Position numbers and translations under genes: made by a program
From: Rallus limicola
Taxonomy: Eukaryota > Chordata > Aves > Gruiformes > Rallidae
Reading direction: 5' to 3'
DNA: 64,000 nucleotides
Assembly (NCBI GenBank): GCA_022605955.1
Contig: JAKCOZ010000321.1
Location: 62,001-126,000 of the forward strand
The notes under the pieces: generated by a model
Told to the model about the DNA's origin: nothing
The model's input: only the letters and a program-made list of their open reading frames with translations
The model's database searches: none
Part shown: positions 24,184 to 36,459 of the stretch, piece after piece
How positions within the stretch are numbered: the first letter of the stretch is position 1
How the letters are laid out: each line of letters begins with the position of its first letter

Positions 24184-25641
24184 GCTTGTCTGAAACCTCC
24201 TAACAGCACACACGAGCAGACCCTGTCACTTTGGCTCTCAGCCTTTTCCTTTGCCTGGAAAGAGGGAACATGCCTGGAACCTCCTACGGTGCTTTTCTCG
24301 GCCCTAGCAGACTGCAGTTCAAAAGATGCTAAACGTCCAGCAATAACTCCCAAAGTAAAGAAGCTAGGCCTGAAAGGCATAGCTTGTCTGAAACCTCCTG
24401 ACAGGACACACGAGCAGACCCTGTCACTTTGGCTCTCAGCCTTTTCCTTTGCCTGGAAAGAGGGAACATGCCTGGAACCTCCTACGGTGCTTTTCTCGGC
24501 CCTAGCAGACTGCAGTTCAAAACATGCTAAACGTCCAGCAATAACTCCAAAAGTAAAGAAGCTAGGCCTGAAAGGCATAGCTTGTCTGAAACCTCCTGAC
24601 AGGACACACGAGCAGACCCTGTCACTTTGGCTCTCAGCCTTTTCCTTTGCCTGGAAAGAGGGAACATGCCTGGAACCTCCTACGGTGCTTTTCTCGGCCC
24701 TAGCAGACTGCAGTTCAAAACATGCTAAACGTCCAGCAATAACTCCCAAAGTAAAGAAGCTATGCCTGAAAGGCATAGCTTGTCTGAAATCTCCTAACAG
24801 GACACACGAGCAGACCCTGTCACTTTGGCTCTCAGCCTTTTCCTTTGCCTGGAAAGAGGGAACATGCCTGGAACCTCCTACGGTGCTTTTCTCGGCCCTA
24901 GCAGACTGCAGTTCAAAAGATGCTACACGTCCAGCAATAACTCCAAAAGTAAAGAAGCTAGGCCTGAAAGGCATAGCTTGTCTGAAACCTCCTAACAGGA
25001 CACACGAGCAGACCCTGTCACTTTGGCTCTCAGCCTTTTCCTTTGCCTGGAAAGAGGGAACATGCCTGGAACCTCCTACGGTGCTTTTCTCAGCCCTAGC
25101 AGACTGCAGTTCAAAACATGCTAAACGTCCAGCAATAACTCCCAAAGTAAAGAAGCTAGGCCTGAAAGGCATAGCTTGTCTGAAACCTCCTAACAGGACA
25201 CACGAGCAGACCCTGTCACTTTGGCTCTCAGCCTTTACCTTTGCCTGGAAAGAGGGAACATGCCTGGAACCTCCTACGGTGCTTTTCTCGGCCCTAGCAG
25301 ACTGCAGGTCAAAACATGCTAAACGTCCAGCAATAACTCCCAAAGTAAAGAAGCTAGGCCTGAACGGCATAGCTCGTCTGAAACCTCCTAACAGGACACA
25401 CGAGCAGACCCTGTCACTTTGGCTCTAAGCCTTTTCCTTTGCCTGGAAAGAGGGAACATGCCTGGAACCTCCTACGTTGCTTTTCTCAGCCCTAGCAGAC
25501 TGCAGTTCAAAACATGCTAAACGTCCAGCAATAACTCCCAAAGTAAAGAAGCTAGGCCTGAAAGGCATAGCTCGTCTGAAACCTCCTAACAGGACACACG
25601 AGCAGACCCTGTCACTTTGCCTCTCAGACTTTTACTTTGCC
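24184..25641 (+). repeat. Module B, short copy (one monomer fewer)
   Basis: Starts after TGAG with CAGCACAC, then AAAAGATGC, CCTGACAGG, the GCTATGCC hairpin variant, AAAAGATGCTACACG, CTCAGCCC, GCAGGTC, CGTTGCTTTTCTCAG and the CTTTTACTTTG variant at about 25630. From TGAG to hairpin is 578 bp, against 776 bp in other B copies. The monomer with ACAGTGC and TCTTGGCC is missing. It also holds unique changes: GCCTTTACC near 25232, GAACGGC near 25362 and GGCTCTAAGCC near 25421. Confidence 0.8.
24757..24781. other. Perfect 11-bp-stem hairpin variant 1
   Basis: Left arm AAGCTATGCCT, loop GAA, right arm AGGCATAGCTT. A G-to-T change from the consensus left arm (AAGCTAGGCCT) removes the only mismatch. 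It is linked to AAATCTCC just downstream, as at all nine sites. Confidence 0.9.
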
Positions 25642-27413
25642 TGGAAAGAGGGAACATGCCTGGAACCTCCTACGGTTCTTTTCTCGGCCCTAGCAGACTG
25701 CAGTTCAAAACATGCTACACGTCCAGCAATAACTCCCAAAGTAAAGAAGCTAGGCCTGAAAGGCATAGCTCGTCTGAAACCTCCTAACAGGACACACGAG
25801 CAGACCCTGTCACTTTGGCTCTCAGCCTTTTCCTTTGCCTGGAAAGAGGGAACATGCCTGGAACCTCCTACGGTGCTTTTCTCGGCCCTAGCAGACTGCA
25901 GTTCAAAACATGCTAAACGTCCAGCAATAACTCCCAAAGTAAAGAAGCTAGGCCTGAAAGGCATAGCTTGTCTGAAACCTCCTAACAGGACACACGAGCA
26001 GACCCTGTCACTTTGCCTCTCAGCCTTTTCCTTTGCCTGGAAAGAGGGAACATGCCTGGAACCTCCTACGGTGCTTTTCTCGGCCCTAGCAGACTGCAGT
26101 TCAAAACATGCTAAACGTCCAGCAATAACTCCCAAAGTAAAGAAGCTAGGCCTGAAAGGCATAGCTTGTCTGAAACCTCCTAACAGGACACACGAGCAGA
26201 CCCTGTCACTTTGGCTCTCAGCCTTTTCCTTTGCCTGGAAAGAGGGAACATGCCTGGAACCTCCTATGGTGCTTTTCTCGGCCCTAGCAGACTGCAGTTC
26301 AAAACATGCTAAACGTCCAGCAATAACTCCCAAAGTAAAGAAGCTAGGCCTGAAAGGCATAGCTCGTCTGAAACCTCCTAACAGGACACACGAGCAGACC
26401 CTGTCACTTTGGCTCTCAGCCTTTTCCTTTGCCTGGAAAGAGGGAACATGCCTGGAACCTCCTACGGTGCTTTTCTCGGCCCTAGCAGACTGCAGTTCAA
26501 AACATGCTAAACGTCCAGCAATAACTCCCAAAGTAAAGAAGCTAGGCCTGAAAGGCATAGCTTGTCTGAAACCCCCTAACAGGACACACGAGCAGACCCT
26601 GTCACTTTGGCTCTCAGCCTTTTCCTTTGCCTGGAAAGAGGGAACATGCCTGGAACCTCCTACGGTGCTTTTCTCGGCCCTAGCAGACTGCAGTTCAAAA
26701 GATGCTACACGTCCAGCAATAACTCCAAAAGTAAAGAAGCTAGGCCTGAAAGGCATAGCTTGTCTGAAACCTCCTAACAGGACACACGAGCAGACCCTGT
26801 CACTTTGGCTCTCAGCCTTTTCCTTTGCCTGGAAAGAGGGAACATGCCTGGAACCTCCTACGGTGCTTTTCTCAGCCCTAGCAGACTGCAGTTCAAAACA
26901 TGCTAAACGTCCAGCAATAACTCCCAAAGTAAAGAAGCTAGGCCTGAAAGGCATAGCTTGTCTGAAACCTCCTAACAGGACACACGAGCAGACCCTGTCA
27001 CTTTGGCTCTCAGCCTTTTCCTTTGCCTGGAAAGAGGGAACATGCCTGGAACCTCCTACGGTGCTTTTCTCGGCCCTAGCAGACTGCAGGTCAAAACATG
27101 CTAAACGTCCAGCAATAACTCCCAAAGTAAAGAAGCTAGGCCTGAAAGGCATAGCTCGTCTGAAACCTCCTAACAGGACACACGAGCAGACCCTGTCACT
27201 TTGGCTCTCAGCCTTTTCCTTTGCCTGGAAAGAGGGAACATGCCTGGAACCTCCTACGGTGCTTTTCTCGGCCCTAGCAGACTGCAGTTCAAAACATGCT
27301 AAACGTCCAGCAATAACTCCCAAAGTAAAGAAGCTAGGCCTGAAAGGCATAGCTTGTCTGAAACCTCCTAACAGGACACACGAGCAGACCCTGTCACTTT
27401 CCCTCTCAGACTT
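25632..27413 (+). repeat. 1,782-bp (9-monomer) unit, copy 1
   Basis: The rare CTTTTACTTTG variant recurs at 25632, 27414 and 29196, each 1,782 bp apart. Between repeats the order is constant: TTTGCCTCTC monomer, CCTATGG, AACCCCC, AAAAGATGCTACACG with CTCCAAAAG, CTCAGCCC, GCAGGTC. This makes a tandem 9-monomer higher-order repeat. Copy 1 differs by CTACACG near 25717 and a few CG/TG swaps. Confidence 0.9.
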
Positions 27414-29195
27414 TTACTTTGCCTGGAAAGAGGGAACATGCCTGGAACCTCCTACGGTGCTTTTCTCGGCCCTAGCAGACTGCAGTTCAAAACATGCTAA
27501 ACGTCCAGCAATAACTCCCAAAGTAAAGAAGCTAGGCCTGAAAGGCATAGCTTGTCTGAAACCTCCTAACAGGACACACGAGCAGACCCTGTCACTTTGG
27601 CTCTCAGCCTTTTCCTTTGCCTGGAAAGAGGGAACATGCCTGGAACCTCCTACGGTGCTTTTCTCGGCCCTAGCAGACTGCAGTTCAAAACATGCTAAAC
27701 GTCCAGCAATAACTCCCAAAGTAAAGAAGCTAGGCCTGAAAGGCATAGCTTGTCTGAAACCTCCTAACAGGACACACGAGCAGACCCTGTCACTTTGCCT
27801 CTCAGCCTTTTCCTTTGCCTGGAAAGAGGGAACATGCCTGGAACCTCCTACGGTGCTTTTCTCGGCCCTAGCAGACTGCAGTTCAAAACATGCTAAACGT
27901 CCAGCAATAACTCCCAAAGTAAAGAAGCTAGGCCTGAAAGGCATAGCTTGTCTGAAACCTCCTAACAGGACACACGAGCAGACCCTGTCACTTTGGCTCT
28001 CAGCCTTTTCCTTTGCCTGGAAAGAGGGAACATGCCTGGAACCTCCTATGGTGCTTTTCTCGGCCCTAGCAGACTGCAGTTCAAAACATGCTAAACGTCC
28101 AGCAATAACTCCCAAAGTAAAGAAGCTAGGCCTGAAAGGCATAGCTTGTCTGAAACCTCCTAACAGGACACACGAGCAGACCCTGTCACTTTGGCTCTCA
28201 GCCTTTTCCTTTGCCTGGAAAGAGGGAACATGCCTGGAACCTCCTACGGTGCTTTTCTCGGCCCTAGCAGACTGCAGTTCAAAACATGCTAAACGTCCAG
28301 CAATAACTCCCAAAGTAAAGAAGCTAGGCCTGAAAGGCATAGCTTGTCTGAAACCCCCTAACAGGACACACGAGCAGACCCTGTCACTTTGGCTCTCAGC
28401 CTTTTCCTTTGCCTGGAAAGAGGGAACATGCCTGGAACCTCCTACGGTGCTTTTCTCGGCCCTAGCAGACTGCAGTTCAAAAGATGCTACACGTCCAGCA
28501 ATAACTCCAAAAGTAAAGAAGCTAGGCCTGAAAGGCATAGCTTGTCTGAAACCTCCTAACAGGACACACGAGCAGACCCTGTCACTTTGGCTCTCAGCCT
28601 TTTCCTTTGCCTGGAAAGAGGGAACATGCCTGGAACCTCCTACGGTGCTTTTCTCAGCCCTAGCAGACTGCAGTTCAAAACATGCTAAACGTCCAGCAAT
28701 AACTCCCAAAGTAAAGAAGCTAGGCCTGAAAGGCATAGCTTGTCTGAAACCTCCTAACAGGACACACGAGCAGACCCTGTCACTTTGGCTCTCAGCCTTT
28801 TCCTTTGCCTGGAAAGAGGGAACATGCCTGGAACCTCCTACGGTGCTTTTCTCGGCCCTAGCAGACTGCAGGTCAAAACATGCTAAACGTCCAGCAATAA
28901 CTCCCAAAGTAAAGAAGCTAGGCCTGAAAGGCATAGCTCGTCTGAAACCTCCTAACAGGACACACGAGCAGACCCTGTCACTTTGGCTCTCAGCCTTTTC
29001 CTTTGCCTGGAAAGAGGGAACATGCCTGGAACCTCCTACGGTGCTTTTCTCAGCCCTAGCAGACTGCAGTTCAAAACATGCTAAACGTCCAGCAATAACT
29101 CCCAAAGTAAAGAAGCTAGGCCTGAAAGGCATAGCTTGTCTGAAACCTCCTAACAGGACACACGAGCAGACCCTGTCACTTTCCCTCTCAGACTT
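27414..29195 (+). repeat. 1,782-bp (9-monomer) unit, copy 2
   Basis: Second 9-monomer unit, with the same marker order as 25632-27413. Both its start and the next unit show TTTCCCTCTCAGAC (27398 and 29180) where copy 1 has TTTGCCTCTCAGAC, so copies 2 and 3 are closest to each other. A third, partial unit runs on to the TGAG at 30321. Confidence 0.9.
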
Positions 29196-30647
29196 TTACT
29201 TTGCCTGGAAAGAGGGAACATGCCTGGAACCTCCTACGGTGCTTTTCTCGGCCCTAGCAGACTGCAGTTCAAAACATGCTAAACGTCCAGCAATAACTCC
29301 CAAAGTAAAGAAGCTAGGCCTGAAAGGCATAGCTTGTCTGAAACCTCCTAACAGGACACACGAGCAGACCCTGTCACTTTGGCTCTCAGCCTTTTCCTTT
29401 GCCTGGAAAGAGGGAACATGCCTGGAACCTCCTACGGTGCTTTTCTCGGCCCTAGCAGACTGCAGTTCAAAACATGCTAAACGTCCAGCAATAACTCCCA
29501 AAGTAAAGAAGCTAGGCCTGAAAGGCATAGCTTGTCTGAAACCTCCTAACAGGACACACGAGCAGACCCTGTCACTTTGCCTCTCAGCCTTTTCCTTTGC
29601 CTGGAAAGAGGGAACATGCCTGGAACCTCCTACGGTGCTTTTCTCGGCCCTAGCAGACTGCAGTTCAAAACATGCTAAACGTCCAGCAATAACTCCCAAA
29701 GTAAAGAAGCTAGGCCTGAAAGGCATAGCTTGTCTGAAACCTCCTAACAGGACACACGAGCAGACCCTGTCACTTTGGCTCTCAGCCTTTTCCTTTGCCT
29801 GGAAAGAGGGAACATGCCTGGAACCTCCTACGGTGCTTTTCTCGGCCCTAGCAGACTGCAGTTCAAAACATGCTAAACGTCCAGCAATAACTCCCAAAGT
29901 AAAGAAGCTAGGCCTGAAAGGCATAGCTTGTCTGAAACCTCCTAACAGGACACACGAGCAGACCCTGTCACTTTGGCTCTCAGCCTTTTCCTTTGCCTGG
30001 AAAGAGGGAACATGCCTGGAACCTCCTACGGTGCTTTTCTCGGCCCTAGCAGACTGCAGTTCAAAACATGCTAAACGTCCAGCAATAACTCCCAAAGTAA
30101 AGAAGCTAGGCCTGAAAGGCATAGCTTGTCTGAAACCCCCTAACAGGACACACGAGCAGACCCTGTCACTTTGGCTCTCAGCCTTTTCCTTTGCCTGGAA
30201 AGAGGGAACATGCCTGGAACCTCCTACGGTGCTTTTCTCGGCCCTAGCAGACTGCAGTTCAAAACATGCTAAACGTCCAGCAATAACTCCCAAAGTAAAG
30301 AAGCTAGGCCTGAAAGGCTGAGCTTGTCTGAAACCTCCTAACAGGACACACGAGCAGACCCTGTCACTTTGGCTCTCAGCCTTTTCCTTTGCCTGGAAAG
30401 AGGGAACATGCCTGGAACCTCCTACGGTGCTTTTCTCGGCCCTAGCAGACTGCAGTTCAAAACATGCTAAACGTCCAGCAATAACTCCCAAAGTAAAGAA
30501 GCTAGGCCTGAAAGGCATAGCTCGTCTGAAACCTCCTAACAGGACACACGAGCAGACCCTGTCACTTTGCCACTCAGCCTTTTCCTTTGCCTGGAAAGAG
30601 GGAACATGCCTGGAACCTCCTACGGTGCTTTTCTCGGCCCTAGCAGA
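29196..30647 (+). repeat. Partial third 9-mer (module C) and junction to module A
   Basis: Begins like the 9-monomer unit (CTTTTACTTTG, then a TTTGCCTCTC monomer near 29577) but lacks the CCTATGG variant. It closes with AACCCCC and TGAG at 30321. The following monomer carries a private TTTGCCACTC near 30567. Confidence 0.65.
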
Positions 30648-32499
30648 CTGCAGTTCAAAACATGCTAAACGTCCAGCAATAACTCCCAAAGTAAAGAAGC
30701 TAGGCCTGAAAGGCATAGCTTGTCTGAAACCTCCTAACAGGACACACGAGCAGACCCTGTCACTTTGGCTCTCAGCCTTTTCCTTTGCCTGGAAAGAGGG
30801 AACATGCCTGGAACCTTCTACGGTGCTTTTCTCGGCCCTAGCAGACTGCAGTTCAAAACATGCTAAACGTCCAGCAATAACTCCCAAAGTAAAGAAGCTA
30901 GGCCTGAAAGGCATAGCTCGTCTGAAACCTCCTAACAGGACACACGAGCAGACCCTGTCACTTTGGCTCTCAGCCTTTTCCTTTGCCTGGAAAGAGGGAA
31001 CATGCCTGGAACCTCCTACGGTGCTTTTCTCGGCCCTAGCAGACTGCAGTTCAAAACATGCTAAACGTCCAGCAATAACTCCCAAAGTAAAGAAGCTAGG
31101 CCTGAAAGGCATAGCTCGTCTGAAACCTCCTAACAGGACACACGAGCAGACCCTGTCACTTTGGCTCTCAGCCTTTTCCTTTGCCTGGAAAGAGGGAACA
31201 TGCCTGGAACCTCCTACGGTGCTTTTCTCGGCCCTAGCAGACTGCAGTTCAAAACATGCTAAACGTCCAGCAATAACTCCAAAAGTAAAGAAGCTAGGCC
31301 TGAAAGGCATAGCTTGTCTGAAACCTCCTGACAGGACACACGAGCAGACCCTGTCACTTTGGCTCTCAGCCTTTTCCTTTGCCTGGAAAGAGGGAACATG
31401 CCTGGAACCTCCTACGGTGCTTTTCTCGGCCCTAGCAGACTGCAGTTCAAAACATGCTAAACGTCCAGCAATAACTCCCAAAGTAAAGAAGCTAGGCCTG
31501 AAAGGCATAGCTTGTCTGAAACCTCCTAACAGGACACACGAGCAGACCCTGTCACTTTGGCTCTCAGCCTTTTCCTTTGCCTGGAAAGAGGGAACATGCC
31601 TGGAACCTCCTACGGTGCTTTTCTCGGCCCTAGCAGACTGCAGTTCAAAACATGCTAAACGTCCAGCAATAACTCCCAAAGTAAAGAAGCTAGGCCTGAA
31701 AGGCATAGCTCGTCTGAAACCTCCTAAAAGGACACACGAGCAGACCCTGTCACTTTGCCTCTCAGCCTTTTCCTTTGCCTGGAAAGAGGGAACATGCCTG
31801 GAACCTCCTACGGTGCTTTTCTCGGCCCTAGCAGACTGCAGTTCAAAACATGCTAAACGTCCAGCAATAACTCCCAAAGTAAAGAAGCTAGGCCTGAAAG
31901 GCATAGCTCGTCTGAAACCTCCTAACAGGACACACGAGCAGACCCTGTCACTTTGGCTCTCAGCCTTTTCCTTTGCCTGGAAAGAGGGAACATGCCTGGA
32001 ACCTCCTACGGTGCTTTTCTCGGCCCTAGCAGACTGCAGTTCAAAACATGCTAAACGTCCAGCAATAACTCCCAAAGTAAAGAAGCTAGGCCTGAAAGGC
32101 ATAGCTCGTCTGAAACCTCCTAACAGGACACACGAGCAGACCCTGTCACTTTGGCTCTCAGCCTTTTCCTTTGCCTGGAAAGAGGGAACATGCCTGGAAC
32201 CTCCTACGGTGCTTTTCTCGGCCCTAGCAGACTGCAGTTCAAAACATGCTAAACGTCCAGCAATAACTCCCAAAGTAAAGAAGCTAGGCCTGAAAGGCAT
32301 AGCTTGTCTGAAACCTCCTAACAGGACACACGAGCAGACCCTGTCACTTTGGCTCTCAGCCTTTTCCTTTGCCTGGAAAGAGGGAACATGCCTGGAACCT
32401 CCTACGGTGCTTTTCTCGGCCCTAGCAGACTGCAGTTCAAAACATGCTAAACGTCCAGCAATAACTCCCAAAGTAAAGAAGCTAGGCCTGAAAGGCTGA
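30648..32499 (+). repeat. Module A, copy 2 (1,852 bp)
   Basis: Same length and marker order as the other A copies: GAACCTTCTACGG (30811), CTCCAAAAG with CCTGACAGG (near 31277-31331), CCTAAAAGG (31723), TTTGCCTCTC, TGAG. It differs in lacking AGAATGC at its start, where it has the consensus AGACTGC. Confidence 0.8.
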
Positions 32500-34155
32500 G
32501 CTTGTCTGAAACCTCCTAACAGCACACACGAGCAGACCCTGTCACTTTGGCTCTCAGCCTTTTCCTTTGCCTGGAAAGAGGGAACATGCCTGGAACCTCC
32601 TACGGTGCTTTTCTCGGCCCTAGCAGACTGCAGTTCAAAACATGCTAAACGTCCAGCAATAACTCCAAAAGTAAAGAAGCTAGGCCTGAAAGGCATAGCT
32701 TGTCTGAAACCTCCTGACAGGACACACGAGCAGACCCTGTCACTTTGGCTCTCAGCCTTTTCCTTTGCCTGGAAAGAGGGAACATGCCTGGAACCTCCTA
32801 CGGTGCTTTTCTCGGCCCTAGCAGACTGCAGTTCAAAACATGCTAAACGTCCAGCAATAACTCCCAAAGTAAAGAAGCTAGGCCTGAAAGGCATAGCTTG
32901 TCTGAAACCTCCTAACAGGACACACGAGCAGACCCTGTCACTTTGGCTCTCAGCCTTTTCCTTTGCCTGGAAAGAGGGAACATGCCTGGAACCTCCTACA
33001 GTGCTTTTCTTGGCCCTAGCAGACTGCAGTTCAAAACATGCTAAACGTCCAGCAATAACTCCAAAAGTAAAGAAGCTAGGCCTGAAAGGCATAGCTTGTC
33101 TGAAACCTCCTGACAGGACACACGAGCAGACCCTGTCACTTTGGCTCTCAGCCTTTTCCTTTGCCTGGAAAGAGGGAACATGCCTGGAACCTCCTACGGT
33201 GCTTTTCTCGGCCCTAGCAGACTGCAGTTCAAAACATGCTAAACGTCCAGCAATAACTCCCAAAGTAAAGAAGCTATGCCTGAAAGGCATAGCTTGTCTG
33301 AAATCTCCTAACAGGACACACGAGCAGACCCTGTCACTTTGGCTCTCAGCCTTTTCCTTTGCCTGGAAAGAGGGAACATGCCTGGAACCTCCTACGGTGC
33401 TTTTCTCGGCCCTAGCAGACTGCAGTTCAAAAGATGCTACACGTCCAGCAATAACTCCCAAAGTAAAGAAGCTAGGCCTGAAAGGCATAGCTTGTCTGAA
33501 ACCTCCTAACAGGACACACGAGCAGACCCTGTCACTTTGGCTCTCAGCCTTTTCCTTTGCCTGGAAAGAGGGAACATGCCTGGAACCTCCTACGGTGCTT
33601 TTCTCAGCCCTAGCAGACTGCAGTTCAAAACATGCTAAACGTCCAGCAATAACTCCCAAAGTAAAGAAGCTAGGCCTGAAAGGCATAGCTTGTCTGAAAC
33701 CTCCTAACAGGACACACGAGCAGACCCTGTCACTTTGGCTCTCAGCCTTTTCCTTTGCCTGGAAAGAGGGAACATGCCTGGAACCTCCTACGGTGCTTTT
33801 CTCGGCCCTAGCAGACTGCAGGTCAAAACATGCTAAACGTCCAGCAATAACTCCCAAAGTAAAGAAGCTAGGCCTGAAAGGCATAGCTCGTCTGAAACCT
33901 CCTAACAGGACACACGAGCAGACCCTGTCACTTTGGCTCTCAGCCTTTTCCTTTGCCTGGAAAGAGGGAACATGCCTGGAACCTCCTACGTTGCTTTTCT
34001 CAGCCCTAGCAGACTGCAGTTCAAAACATGCTAAACGTCCAGCAATAACTCCCAAAGTAAAGAAGCTAGGCCTGAAAGGCATAGCTTGTCTGAAACCTCC
34101 TAACAGGACACACGAGCAGACCCTGTCACTTTGCCTCTCAGACTTTTACTTTGCC
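32500..34155 (+). repeat. Module B, full copy 1
   Basis: TGAG to hairpin is 776 bp and hairpin to CTTTTAC is 871 bp, as in every full B copy. Order: CAGCACAC, CTCCAAAAG, CCTGACAGG, ACAGTGC with TCTTGGCC (near 32998-33012), CCTGACAGG, GCTATGCC with AAATCTCC, AAAAGATGCTACACG, CTCAGCCC, GCAGGTC, CGTTGC with CTCAG, CTTTTACTTTG. Confidence 0.85.
33271..33295. other. Perfect hairpin variant 2
   Basis: Same 11-base arms and GAA loop, linked to AAATCTCC. In module B, full copy 1. Confidence 0.9.
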
Positions 34156-36459
34156 TGGAAAGAGGGAACATGCCTGGAACCTCCTACGGTGCTTTTCTCG
34201 GCCCTAGCAGACTGCAGTTCAAAACATGCTAAACGTCCAGCAATAACTCCCAAAGTAAAGAAGCTAGGCCTGAAAGGCATAGCTTGTCTGAAACCTCCTA
34301 ACAGGACACACGAGCAGACCCTGTCACTTTGGCTCTCAGCCTTTTCCTTTGCCTGGAAAGAGGGAACATGCCTGGAACCTCCTACGGTGCTTTTCTCGGC
34401 CCTAGCAGACTGCAGTTCAAAACATGCTAAACGTCCAGCAATAACTCCCAAAGTAAAGAAGCTATGCCTGAAAGGCATAGCTTGTCTGAAATCTCCTAAC
34501 AGGACACACGAGCAGACCCTGTCACTTTGGCTCTCAGCCTTTTCCTTTGCCTGGAAAGAGGGAACATGCCTGGAACCTCCTACGGTGCTTTTCTCGGCCC
34601 TAGCAGACTGCAGTTCAAAAGATGCTACACGTCCAGCAATAACTCCCAAAGTAAAGAAGCTAGGCCTGAAAGGCATAGCTTGTCTGAAACCTCCTAACAG
34701 GACACACGAGCAGACCCTGTCACTTTGGCTCTCAGCCTTTTCCTTTGCCTGGAAAGAGGGAACATGCCTGGAACCTCCTACGGTGCTTTTCTCAGCCCTA
34801 GCAGACTGCAGTTCAAAACATGCTAAACGTCCAGCAATAACTCCCAAAGTAAAGAAGCTAGGCCTGAAAGGCATAGCTTGTCTGAAACCTCCTAACAGGA
34901 CACACGAGCAGACCCTGTCACTTTGGCTCTCAGCCTTTTCCTTTGCCTGGAAAGAGGGAACATGCCTGGAACCTCCTACGGTGCTTTTCTCGGCCCTAGC
35001 AGACTGCAGGTCAAAACATGCTAAACGTCCAGCAATAACTCCCAAAGTAAAGAAGCTAGGCCTGAAAGGCATAGCTCGTCTGAAACCTCCTAACAGGACA
35101 CACGAGCAGACCCTGTCACTTTGGCTCTCAGCCTTTTCCTTTGCCTGGAAAGAGGGAACATGCCTGGAACCTCCTACGTTGCTTTTCTCAGCCCTAGCAG
35201 ACTGCAGTTCAAAACATGCTAAACGTCCAGCAATAACTCCCAAAGTAAAGAAGCTAGGCCTGAAAGGCATAGCTTGTCTGAAACCTCCTAACAGGACACA
35301 CGAGCAGACCCTGTCACTTTGCCTCTCAGCCTTTTCCTTTGCCTGGAAAGAGGGAACATGCCTGGAACCTCCTACGGTGCTTTTCTCGGCCCTAGCAGAC
35401 TGCAGTTCAAAACATGCTAAACGTCCAGCAATAACTCCCAAAGTAAAGAAGCTAGGCCTGAAAGGCATAGCTTGTCTGAAACCTCCTAACAGGACACACG
35501 AGCAGACCCTGTCACTTTGGCTCTCAGCCTTTTCCTTTGCCTGGAAAGAGGGAACATGCCTGGAACCTCCTACGGTGCTTTTCTCGGCCCTAGCAGACTG
35601 CAGTTCAAAACATGCTAAACGTCCAGCAATAACTCCCAAAGTAAAGAAGCTAGGCCTGAAAGGCATAGCTTGTCTGAAACCTCCTAACAGGACACACGAG
35701 CAGACCCTGTCACTTTGCCTCTCAGCCTTTTCCTTTGCCTGGAAAGAGGGAACATGCCTGGAACCTCCTACGGTGCTTTTCTCGGCCCTAGCAGACTGCA
35801 GTTCAAAACATGCTAAACGTCCAGCAATAACTCCCAAAGTAAAGAAGCTAGGCCTGAAAGGCATAGCTTGTCTGAAACCTCCTAACAGGACACACGAGCA
35901 GACCCTGTCACTTTGGCTCTCAGCCTTTTCCTTTGCCTGGAAAGAGGGAACATGCCTGGAACCTCCTATGGTGCTTTTCTCGGCCCTAGCAGACTGCAGT
36001 TCAAAACATGCTAAACGTCCAGCAATAACTCCCAAAGTAAAGAAGCTAGGCCTGAAAGGCATAGCTTGTCTGAAACCTCCTAACAGGACACACGAGCAGA
36101 CCCTGTCACTTTGGCTCTCAGCCTTTTCCTTTGCCTGGAAAGAGGGAACATGCCTGGAACCTCCTACGGTGCTTTTCTCGGCCCTAGCAGACTGCAGTTC
36201 AAAACATGCTAAACGTCCAGCAATAACTCCCAAAGTAAAGAAGCTAGGCCTGAAAGGCATAGCTTGTCTGAAACCCCCTAACAGGACACACGAGCAGACC
36301 CTGTCACTTTGGCTCTCAGCCTTTTCCTTTGCCTGGAAAGAGGGAACATGCCTGGAACCTCCTACGGTGCTTTTCTCGGCCCTAGCAGACTGCAGTTCAA
36401 AACATGCTAAACGTCCAGCAATAACTCCCAAAGTAAAGAAGCTAGGCCTGAAAGGCTGA
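34156..36459 (+). repeat. Module C with an inserted internal B segment
   Basis: After the CTTTTAC variant, one C monomer is followed at 34463 by a second hairpin variant and the rest of a B order (AAAAGATGC, CTCAGCCC, GCAGGTC, CGTTGC). It then returns to C (TTTGCCTCTC, CCTATGG, AACCCCC, TGAG). The two hairpins at 33271 and 34459 are only six monomers apart. At the expected CTTTTAC place (about 35334) the sequence is consensus. This reads as an unequal exchange that duplicated part of B within C. Confidence 0.7.
34459..34483. other. Perfect hairpin variant 3
   Basis: Only six monomers after variant 2, inside a C block. It is not followed by the CTTTTAC variant at +871, unlike the full B copies. 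Confidence 0.9.
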